Below, piece by piece: positions 1 to 4,987 of a stretch of 5,923 bases of DNA. Source of the DNA: an uncultured Clostridia bacterium (lineage in GTDB: Bacteria > Bacillota > Clostridia > Oscillospirales > Ruminococcaceae); contig CALDJI010000047.1 in NCBI GenBank assembly GCA_937901805.1, forward strand, positions 1 to 5,923, read 5' to 3'. Under the pieces are notes generated by a model, which ran no database searches, was not told the DNA's origin, and saw only the letters and a program-made list of their open reading frames with translations. Every line of letters starts with the position of its first letter. Position 1 is the first letter of the stretch. A program made the position numbers and the translations under genes.

Positions 1-723
1 ATTCACCCCGTGACTGATCACCGCACGGCCCAGACCTTTCCCGCGGTGATCCGCCCGAACGGCAACCTGATCGATCTCTCCGTCACAGGCATAGCCTGAG
101 GCGATCATCTCCCCGTTTTCAAACAGAAGGAAGAAGTCCTCTGCATGTTCAGAAAACTCCCTGCGTTCTGCATTTCCCCAGGTAAAACGATAAGGTTCCA
201 GGTGATTTGCCTCCCGCATAGGGTAAAATGCATCGCTAATAAGCTGGTACATTTCATCGAAATATTCTCCCCGATAGGGAACAAATTCCAGTTCCGGTTC
301 CGGTAAAAAATCCCCTTGATAGACCATATACCGGGACACAAACTGTCCCTGAAACCCAAATTGCTCCGCAAAACGTTCCGCCGTCCGGCGCTCTTCCTCC
401 GTATCTATCCGATAATTGGAGCACAGTATGGAAAACCCCATCTTCTTTGCCTGCTTCAGGATCTGAGCAGCCAGAGCAGAGCCAATGGATTTTCTGCGGA
501 AGTTTTTTCTCACAAACAACTGAAAGTATCCCGTACTCTCCCCTTCCTCAGTTTGCACAAGCGCGGTTCCAGCCGGAATACCCTCCTCCGTAAACGCCGC
601 CAGACAGACAGAGCCCGGAAGTGTCCCTCCGCTGCGAAATTCCCGAGCCGTCTCTATCGGCATTTCCTCCAGGATTTCTTCACAGCCCTGTGGAATGCTC
701 CCCTTTGTCATACTCAGTCTCAT
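1..723 (-). CDS. Tandem GNAT-family N-acetyltransferase (3' end outside window)
   Basis: This open frame on the minus strand has no stop before the left edge, so only the first 241 residues are visible. It would transfer an acetyl group from acetyl-CoA to an amine; the substrate cannot be told. Two GNAT-like units are seen. In the first (about residues 35-135) the acetyl-CoA loop near 76-84 reads RRKSIGSAL, where the usual Arg-Gly-x-Gly pattern has lost its glycines. In the second (from about 145) the loop at 227-232 is the canonical RGKGLG, preceded by the strand DQVAVRADH. The second unit is therefore probably catalytic and the first degenerate, as in many double-GNAT proteins. The ATG at 723 has a GGAGG (731-735) seven bases upstream, which favours it over the in-frame ATG at 711. 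It is divergent from the marR operon. A weak minus-strand -10 (TATGAT, 851-856) lies upstream without a good -35. Family call is firm; function is open. Confidence 0.85.
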   Translation of the reverse strand, partial: MRLSMTKGSIPQGCEEILEEMPIETAREFRSGGTLPGSVCLAAFTEEGIPAGTALVQTEEGESTGYFQLFVRKNFRRKSIGSALAAQILKQAKKMGFSILCSNYRIDTEEERRTAERFAEQFGFQGQFVSRYMVYQGDFLPEPELEFVPYRGEYFDEMYQLISDAFYPMREANHLEPYRFTWGNAERREFSEHAEDFFLLFENGEMIASGYACDGEIDQVAVRADHRGKGLGRAVISHGVN

Positions 724-861
724 CTGAGCACCTCCTTTTTATCAGTTTATCAAAAAGACAGCCGCTTGCACAACCTCATATCTCTTTCTGAATAGAAAAG
801 GAAATACTTTTTCGGAAATGCAACTGTAATCCTAACCCATAATGAATTCTATCATACCCGC

Positions 862-890
862 TTGACAGGCATAAAAAGATGTACTATCAT
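862..890 (+). promoter_or_regulatory. Sigma-A-type promoter of the marR-transporter operon
   Basis: A perfect -35 box TTGACA (862-867) is followed after exactly 17 bases by TATCAT (885-890), which matches five of six consensus -10 positions. Transcription would start near 897, leaving a leader of about 42 bases before the marR ATG at 939. The -10 box lies inside the left arm of the palindrome at 873-916, so a protein bound there would block RNA polymerase. Confidence 0.7.
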
Positions 891-916
891 CCAGTTGGAT
901 GATAGTACATCTTTTT
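873..916. promoter_or_regulatory. 44-bp palindrome over the marR promoter, likely operator
   Basis: Two perfect 20-base arms (873-892 and 897-916; core TACTATCATCC and its complement) flank AGTT. An inner A-T pair extends each arm to 21, leaving GT at the centre. It covers the -10 box and the predicted start site and ends 22 bases before the marR ATG. MarR proteins usually bind palindromes over their own promoters, so autoregulation is the best reading. The T run at 912-918 also makes it look like an intrinsic terminator or attenuator, but a transcript starting near 897 would contain only the right arm and could not form the hairpin. It could still stop read-through in either direction. MarR sites are normally shorter than 44 bp, so possibly only the inner part is the operator. 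Confidence 0.65.
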
Positions 917-938
917 TTAAGAAGGGGAGGCTCTGTCA

Positions 939-1412
939 ATGGATATAACGCAGAGACAGATCACAAAAATTGCCCGTGAAGTAGGAAAATTTACAGCCCG
1001 CACCATCAAAGCAGACGGAGTTGGAACTGCGGAATTTGATTTAATCCATCTAATCCGCAAAAATCCAGGTATTACGCAGGCCAAACTCTGCACAATGTTG
1101 GGAGCGGATAAAGGAGCGGTTGCAAAACAGACGCTCAACTTAGAAGCAAAGGGATATATCCGTCGGGAAAAGAACCCGGCAGACGGGCGCAGTCAAGTCA
1201 TTTTCCCGACAAAAAAGGCGGAAACAGTGAAATCCTCAAAGGCGTACATTGAGGCATTATTCTATGAATGGCTGACAGAAGCATTCAGCGAACAGGAAAA
1301 GAGGGAATTTTCCCGGCTGCTCAACAAAATCTATCTCCGCTGTAAGCAAGAAAGCAAGGAAAATTTTCCTACTATGACGATGCGGATACAGAAAACCGCC
1401 ATAAAAAAATAA
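939..1412 (+). CDS. MarR-family transcriptional regulator
   Basis: The 157-residue product has the size and layout of MarR repressors, which act as dimers and leave DNA when a small ligand or oxidant is sensed. The winged helix-turn-helix is at about residues 31-92. Recognition-helix segment LGADKGAVAKQTLNLEAKGY (55-74) is followed by the wing, which carries the family's Asp-x-Arg motif (D82-R84, in PADGRSQVIF). Helices at the N-terminus (1-25) and C-terminus (95-140) would form the dimer interface. The ATG at 939 has GGGGAGG (924-930) eight bases upstream. The transporter gene follows after a 14-base gap to its chosen start, so the two are almost certainly co-transcribed, and the ligand is probably a substrate of that transporter (inference). 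One cysteine (C51) lies near the helix-turn-helix and another at C135; redox sensing cannot be excluded. Identity of the ligand is unknown. Confidence 0.88.
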   Translation: MDITQRQITKIAREVGKFTARTIKADGVGTAEFDLIHLIRKNPGITQAKLCTMLGADKGAVAKQTLNLEAKGYIRREKNPADGRSQVIFPTKKAETVKSSKAYIEALFYEWLTEAFSEQEKREFSRLLNKIYLRCKQESKENFPTMTMRIQKTAIKK

Positions 1413-1413
1413 A

Positions 1414-1417
1414 GGAG
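1414..1417 (+). promoter_or_regulatory. Ribosome binding site fixing the transporter start
   Basis: GGAG (within AAAGGAG, 1411-1417) is nine bases before the ATG at 1427. It directly abuts an in-frame TTG at 1418, which is too close to be used. The site overlaps the end of marR, whose stop codon is 1410-1412, so the two genes are tightly spaced. Confidence 0.75.
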
Positions 1418-1426
1418 TTGATCCTG

Positions 1427-2284
1427 ATGTGGCTACTTTACGCATTTCTCTCTTCTCTATTTGCCGGCCTTACCGCGATTCTTGCAAAATGCGGAACAAA
1501 GCATACCGATTCCAATCTTGCAACGGCACTGAGAACCATTGTCGTATTCATTTTCTCCTGGCTGATGGTTTTTGTTGTGGGATCACAGAACACCTTATCC
1601 AGCGTTGATGGAAAAACATGGATTTTTTTAATTTTAAGCGGATTTGCTACAGGTGCAAGCTGGCTCTGTTATTTTAAAGCGTTATCCATCGGCGATATCA
1701 ACCAAGTGGTGCCGATTGATAAATCAAGCATAATCCTTACAATCGTTTTGGCCTTTCTAATTCTGGGGGAAAGTATTACCGTATTCAAATTGTTTGCCAT
1801 GCTGCTTCTTGGTATTGGCACTTATATGATGATCGAGAAAAAGGAAACAGCCCGCCATACTGTCAAAAAAAGATGGGTAGTTTATGCGCTGCTTTCAGCA
1901 GTTTTTGCTTCACTGACAACCATTTTAGGGAAAATTGGAATAGTAGGGATTGAATCCAATTTGGGAACGGCCATACGGACGGGCGTTGTACTTATTATGG
2001 CCTGGTTCGTTGTCGGCATCACAGGAAAGCTACAGGCTATCCGGCAAATTAGAAAAAAAGAATTGGGTTTTATCGCCCTATCAGGCCTCGCCACCGGGGG
2101 CAGCTGGCTATGCTACTATCGGGCCTTACAGGACGGATTGGCCAGCGTAATTGTTCCAATTGATAAACTGTCTATTGTGATTACCGTTGTTTTTTCTTAT
2201 ATTGTCTTTGGTGAAAAACTCACCAGAAAGTCGTTCATCGGCCTGCTTTTACTTATCTGTGGAACGCTGCTGATGATTGTATAA
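1427..2284 (+). CDS. EamA/DMT-superfamily transporter, fused double half-transporter
   Basis: The 285-residue inner-membrane protein has ten predicted helices, as is usual for drug/metabolite transporters with two EamA domains. It probably exports or imports a small metabolite or toxic compound; the substrate is not predictable. The two halves (residues 2-135 and 150-283) align without a gap at an offset of 148, with about 60 of 134 positions identical by eye. Shared blocks include SNL (29-31/177-179), SGxATGxSWLCY (71-82/219-230), VPIDK (95-99/243-247) and GE (114-115/262-263). Each half resembles the free-standing single-EamA proteins of about 140 residues. Five helices per half put the halves in opposite orientation; the Lys/Arg-rich linker (138-149), loop 200-211 and loop 263-268 all fall on the cytoplasmic side in that model. 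ATG 1427 is preferred over TTG 1418 because of ribosome-site spacing. It is second in the marR operon and likely controlled by it. Confidence 0.88.
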   Translation: MWLLYAFLSSLFAGLTAILAKCGTKHTDSNLATALRTIVVFIFSWLMVFVVGSQNTLSSVDGKTWIFLILSGFATGASWLCYFKALSIGDINQVVPIDKSSIILTIVLAFLILGESITVFKLFAMLLLGIGTYMMIEKKETARHTVKKRWVVYALLSAVFASLTTILGKIGIVGIESNLGTAIRTGVVLIMAWFVVGITGKLQAIRQIRKKELGFIALSGLATGGSWLCYYRALQDGLASVIVPIDKLSIVITVVFSYIVFGEKLTRKSFIGLLLLICGTLLMIV

Positions 2285-2450
2285 ACATAAAATGGAGAGC
2301 CCATCAGATATCCTCCGCACGGAATGACCACGCGAAAAACTGTAGTTCTTCTTCCAAATAAATCCTGCGTGCCGCCTCTACCCTGTTTTGTGTTGCCGTT
2401 AGGAAGGAATTCCCCGTTATGGGTACGGAGCACAGATGATTCACAGATAC
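2285..2450. other. Intergenic stretch without a recognised gene
   Basis: These 166 bases separate the transporter stop from the shared terminator. Short open frames cross it on both strands. One on the plus strand from ATG 2324 begins MTTRKTVVLLPNKSCVPPLP, but it has no ribosome binding site and runs through the terminator into the antisense of the GTPase gene. I see no promoter, transposase fragment or strong repeat here. It could be a long 3' leader or debris from an older insertion. Confidence 0.4.
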
Positions 2451-2451
2451 A

Positions 2452-2489
2452 AAAATTCCCCGGCGCTGAAATCTGCGCCGGGGAATTTT
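2452..2489. terminator. Bidirectional intrinsic terminator between convergent operons
   Basis: A perfect 15-base inverted repeat, AAAATTCCCCGGCGC (2452-2466) with its complement at 2475-2489, closes an 8-base loop. The GC-rich stem core is followed by TTTTC on the plus strand and by TTTTTG on the minus strand, so it can end transcripts from both sides. It lies 15 bases beyond the GTPase stop codon but about 167 bases beyond the transporter stop. Position and the longer U tract suggest it serves mainly the minus-strand dehydrogenase/GTPase operon. Confidence 0.85.
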
Positions 2490-2504
2490 CTATGGCTGAT
2501 GTTT

Positions 2505-3446
2505 TTAACGTTTGCTCTTTTTCACGGGCACAACCCGCAATTTCTGCTGCAAGGCTTCACGCAGCAGTCCACGTTTGAGGTTTTTCCCAATAAATACGCC
2601 GCGGGAATCCGGCATTTCCTCCATACCTGTGACGCTGTATGTCCTGTCCACCACGTCGAAACGCAGCCAGGCCCTGCCTGCCTTCAAATACCCTTTTGCA
2701 CGGCAGATATCCCCGAAAACACCGGAGACAACCCCCTGCAAAAACAGCAGCAGATGATTTTCCGACGGCAGTTCCACATTGGTCAGCCCCAGGTTTTCCA
2801 GATCCGGGGTTTCTGCCCGGGTCTGTATCGCCTGTTTTTCATCCAGCGGGCAGGCAAGCAGCCCCTCCCACCAGCTGTCCGGATTGGAGGTATAGTGCGC
2901 TGTGAAGATTTCAGCTTCCGGATTGATTTTTTCCAGTTCGGCATACAGGCGGGATAATTCTTCCCCGTCCGCTCCCTCCATTTTGGAGACAAGGATACTC
3001 CCTGCTGCGGCAATTTGATCCCGATAGATTTCCGGAAATTCCCTCAGATAGCGATCAAAGGAATTCCCATCCAGAATCGTAACCGGTTTGAGCAGAGAAA
3101 TCCGGTCGTACTGGATTTGGCGGATATTGTCCATCACCTTGCTCAAAAGCCCGACGCCCGTCGGTTCCACCACAAGGTATTCCGGGTCCACGGTATTGGC
3201 AATCGTCAGTATGGACGAGGCAAAATCCGATTTCATCGAACAGCAGATGCAGCCTTCCGTCAGTTCCCATATATTCAGTTTCTCAGAAGGCTCCTCCCCC
3301 TGCCCGGAAAGCAGCTGCCCGTCAATACCGACTTCGCCGTACTCGTTTTCCATAACGGCAAAATCCCTGCGGGTCCGGTGGGCAAGCTCTTTGATGAAGG
3401 TTGTTTTTCCCGCTCCCAGAAAACCGGAGATGACTAAAATCTTCAT
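2505..3446 (-). CDS. G3E-family GTPase, COG0523/CobW-type metallochaperone
   Basis: The 313-residue cytoplasmic protein has the COG0523 plan, a group that delivers or allocates metals, often zinc, to client enzymes using GTP. The Walker A loop GFLGAGKTT is at 8-16, ENEYGEVGID at 33-42, the metal-binding CxCC motif (C66, C68, C69 in GCICCS) follows, and the Walker B/G3 strand ends in VEPTG (93-97). The C-terminal CobW_C-type domain spans about 225-305 (WLRFDVVDRTYSV at 260-272). No histidine-rich tail, common in zinc-storage members, is present. The guanine-specificity motif, normally NKxD, reads SKME at 154-157, so nucleotide preference may be relaxed. The ATG at 3446 is preceded by AAGGAAG ten bases upstream. 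It starts 19 bases after the alcohol dehydrogenase stop and shares its promoter and terminator, suggesting it serves that zinc enzyme (inference). The family is clear; metal and client are not proven. Confidence 0.9.
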   Translation of the reverse strand: MKILVISGFLGAGKTTFIKELAHRTRRDFAVMENEYGEVGIDGQLLSGQGEEPSEKLNIWELTEGCICCSMKSDFASSILTIANTVDPEYLVVEPTGVGLLSKVMDNIRQIQYDRISLLKPVTILDGNSFDRYLREFPEIYRDQIAAAGSILVSKMEGADGEELSRLYAELEKINPEAEIFTAHYTSNPDSWWEGLLACPLDEKQAIQTRAETPDLENLGLTNVELPSENHLLLFLQGVVSGVFGDICRAKGYLKAGRAWLRFDVVDRTYSVTGMEEMPDSRGVFIGKNLKRGLLREALQQKLRVVPVKKSKR

Positions 3447-3465
3447 AAAATCAGGACTTCCTTAC

Positions 3466-4527
3466 TTAGTCGGAGATTTTTACAACCGGTTTGATGAGAT
3501 CTGCCGGTTTATCACGCATCATGAACAGAGCCTCTTCCAAATGCTCCCAACCGTCAAACACATGGCTTGCCAGCGGATGAACATCGAGTTTTCCAGCGGA
3601 AACCAATGCGCCGAGTTTTTCCATACGCAGACGTCCGCCCGGCATCAAGCCGCCGTTGATCTGTTTATGGCCCATGCCAACGCCCCACTCCACACGGGGA
3701 ACGGTGACATAAGTACCGCTGCCCAGGTAGTTGACGTTCCCAATTTTTCCGCCCGGCTTCAGGCATTTGACTGCGGATTCAAACGTCTCGCATCCGCCGC
3801 CTGCAATGATGACTTTATCCACGCCTTTGCCGTCGGTCATAGCGAGAACCTGATCTTCAATGCTGCCGTCTTTGTAGCTGATAAAATCAGTTGCGCCGTA
3901 TCCCTTTGCCGCTTCTACGCAGACCGGACGGGTACCAACCGCAATAATACGGGAAGCGCCGCGGAGATTTGCGCCTGCAACAGACATCAGGCCGACGGGT
4001 CCAATCCCGATGACAAGAACCGTATCACCGAACTGAACATCTGCAAGTTCAACGCCATGGAAACCAGTCGGGACCATGTCGGAGAGCATGCAGGCGTCTA
4101 CCGGAGAGATATTGGAAGGGAGAAGCGCCAGGTTGCCGTCTGCATCGTTGACATGGAAATACTCAGAGAAGACGCCGTCTTTGAAGTTGGAGAATTTCCA
4201 GCCGGCAAGCATACCGCCGGAATGCATGGAATAACCGGCCTGTGCTTCCAGAGAGTTCCAGTCCGGGGTAATTGCCGGAACAAGGACGCGGTCGCCTGGT
4301 TTAAAGTCCTTTACCAGAGAACCGACTTCCACAATTTCCGCACAGCACTCATGGCCGAGGATCATGTTGTGGCGCTCGCCGATAGCACCTTCCCAGAGGG
4401 TATGGACATCGGAAGTGCAGATCGCCACTGCCAAGGGCTTACAGATGGCATCGAGCGGGCCGCATTCGGGTCTGTCTTTTTCAATCCAGCCGGATTCGCC
4501 GATTTTGAGCATTGCATAACCTTTCAT
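3466..4527 (-). CDS. Zinc-dependent NADP(H) secondary alcohol dehydrogenase
   Basis: The 353-residue product closely resembles the medium-chain secondary alcohol dehydrogenases of Clostridium beijerinckii and Thermoanaerobacter brockii (about 352 residues), which interconvert ketones such as acetone and secondary alcohols such as 2-propanol. Counted from the chosen start, the catalytic zinc ligands sit exactly where they do in those enzymes: C37, H59 (followed by E60) and D150. As in them, the four-cysteine structural-zinc lobe is absent. The Rossmann loop GIGPVG is at 174-179. The NADP-phosphate contacts G198, T199, R200 and Y218 are kept, with Thr in place of the usual Ser, so NADPH is the expected cofactor. 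The cytoplasmic enzyme would dispose of reducing power during fermentation. ATG 4527 is chosen over ATG 4533 because of ribosome-site spacing and homologue alignment. It is first in an operon with the G3E GTPase and probably Rex-controlled. The physiological ketone is unknown. Confidence 0.93.
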   Translation of the reverse strand: MKGYAMLKIGESGWIEKDRPECGPLDAICKPLAVAICTSDVHTLWEGAIGERHNMILGHECCAEIVEVGSLVKDFKPGDRVLVPAITPDWNSLEAQAGYSMHSGGMLAGWKFSNFKDGVFSEYFHVNDADGNLALLPSNISPVDACMLSDMVPTGFHGVELADVQFGDTVLVIGIGPVGLMSVAGANLRGASRIIAVGTRPVCVEAAKGYGATDFISYKDGSIEDQVLAMTDGKGVDKVIIAGGGCETFESAVKCLKPGGKIGNVNYLGSGTYVTVPRVEWGVGMGHKQINGGLMPGGRLRMEKLGALVSAGKLDVHPLASHVFDGWEHLEEALFMMRDKPADLIKPVVKISD

Positions 4528-4535
4528 GTGCATGA

Positions 4536-4540
4536 CTCCT
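4536..4540 (-). promoter_or_regulatory. Ribosome binding site deciding the dehydrogenase start
   Basis: AGGAG on the minus strand stands eight bases before ATG 4527 but only two bases before the in-frame ATG 4533. The two-base spacing is too short for initiation, so translation should begin at 4527 with MKGYAML, matching the family's conserved N-terminus. Confidence 0.8.
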
Positions 4541-4557
4541 TTACTTTCACGAATTCT

Positions 4558-4575
4558 TTGTTAATAAATTAACAT
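4558..4575. promoter_or_regulatory. Putative Rex operator
   Basis: TTGTTAATAAATTAACAT matches 13 of the 14 fixed positions of the Rex consensus TTGTTAAnnnnTTAACAA; only the last base differs. Rex represses fermentation genes when NADH is low relative to NAD+, and alcohol dehydrogenase genes are typical targets. The site lies just downstream of the predicted transcription start (about 4581) and 30 bases before the start codon, where binding would block initiation or early elongation. No rex gene is in the window. Confidence 0.75.
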
Positions 4576-4587
4576 CTTGCAATATCT

Positions 4588-4616
4588 ATTATAAACGATC
4601 CTGTCTGCATAATCAA
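4588..4616 (-). promoter_or_regulatory. Sigma-A promoter of the dehydrogenase-GTPase operon
   Basis: On the minus strand, TTGATT (4611-4616) is followed after exactly 17 bases by a perfect TATAAT (4588-4593). Transcription would start near 4581, giving a leader of about 54 bases to the ATG at 4527. The Rex-like site at 4558-4575 lies in that leader. Confidence 0.8.
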
Positions 4617-4725
4617 TCCTTTTTTGTCGGAATTGTTAATGATGTTTTTCTTGTTTTTTCGTGTATTTAACACAAAATTATGGAATATTTCTTATCTTTT
4701 ACCCTGTTTTTTCTTTTTTTAGGAG

Positions 4726-4765
4726 AGAAATAGATGGAAACATTATAATGTTTCCCTCTATTTCT
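4726..4765. repeat. 40-bp loopless palindrome in AT-rich spacer
   Basis: The arms 4726-4745 and 4746-4765 are complementary with a single mismatch (4735/4756) and no loop; the inner 20 bases GGAAACATTATAATGTTTCC are a perfect palindrome. A T-rich run (about 4707-4720) precedes it on the plus strand, so on the minus strand the hairpin is followed by A-rich, not U-rich, sequence. It is therefore not a standard terminator for the minus-strand operon ending at 4817. The centre contains TATAAT on both strands. It could be an operator, a cruciform-forming site or a small repeat; its role is unknown. Confidence 0.55.
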
Positions 4766-4816
4766 TCAAAATAACTATCCTTTTTTTTAAATCTGACAAA
4801 ATCAGATCCTTTCCAT

Positions 4817-4987
4817 TCAGACAGAATAGGCCGGAGAGGAAAAAATACGGTAAAACTCCCGCCTCGCATGGGTCAGACGATCTTCGTGAATCTCAGGAAC
4901 CGGAAGATGCTGCACGCAGACGGTTCCCCCTGTACCAACGGCAATCTTTACCTCCTTGGTTCCCTTTGCCAAAAACATCTGTCTCAT
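4817..4987 (-). CDS. Small 56-residue protein of unknown function
   Basis: I do not recognise this protein. Its ATG (4985-4987) overlaps the TGA stop of the upstream DUF4130 gene (4984-4986) in an ATGA arrangement, the usual sign of translational coupling. AGGAG (4997-5001) sits nine bases upstream inside that gene. The start is MRQMFLAKGTKEVKIAVGTG, and the second half carries three histidines (H27, H34, H40), a PVPE turn and a charged helix ending HARREFYRIF (40-49). One cysteine (C24) is present. There is no signal peptide or membrane segment, so it should be cytosolic, with a slight excess of basic residues. The same frame is open further upstream to ATG 5128, but that would overlap the DUF4130 gene by 145 bases and has no support. 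The overlap suggests a product needed in step with DUF4130. It could instead be a decayed remnant of a longer gene. Confidence 0.6.
   Translation of the reverse strand: MRQMFLAKGTKEVKIAVGTGGTVCVQHLPVPEIHEDRLTHARREFYRIFSSPAYSV

Noticed and set aside
105..371. 88-codon open frame on the minus strand
   Set aside because: It overlaps the GNAT frame in another phase and shows no motif; the real gene is the frame that runs open to the left edge.
316..795. 159-codon open frame on the plus strand
   Set aside because: It is antisense to the GNAT gene, which shows clear motifs and a GGAGG site; the frame has no ribosome site and a composition unlike a protein.
846..879. Minus-strand promoter for the GNAT gene
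   Set aside because: TATGAT (851-856) and TAGAAT (846-851) are fair -10 boxes, but no acceptable -35 lies 16-18 bases upstream, so no feature is called.
1418..1426. TTG start giving a three-residue longer transporter
   Set aside because: The TTG directly abuts the GGAG site, leaving no spacing for initiation; ATG 1427 is nine bases away.
2324..2578. 84-codon open frame starting MTTRKTVVLL
   Set aside because: It lacks a ribosome site, crosses the terminator and ends in the antisense of the GTPase gene. It is noted only as possible debris within 2285-2450.
2436..2957. 173-codon open frame on the plus strand over the terminator
   Set aside because: It begins upstream of a strong terminator and then reads antisense through the GTPase gene, with no ribosome site.
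3088..4572. 494-codon open frame on the plus strand
   Set aside because: It is antisense to the dehydrogenase and most of the GTPase gene, both of which have full family motifs, ribosome sites and a promoter. Its translation has no recognisable domain.
4791..4807. Small hairpin ATCTGA-CAAAA-TCAGAT as a terminator for the small gene's operon
   Set aside because: The stem is only six pairs and is followed on the minus strand by TTTAAAAAAAA rather than a U tract, so it is too weak to call.
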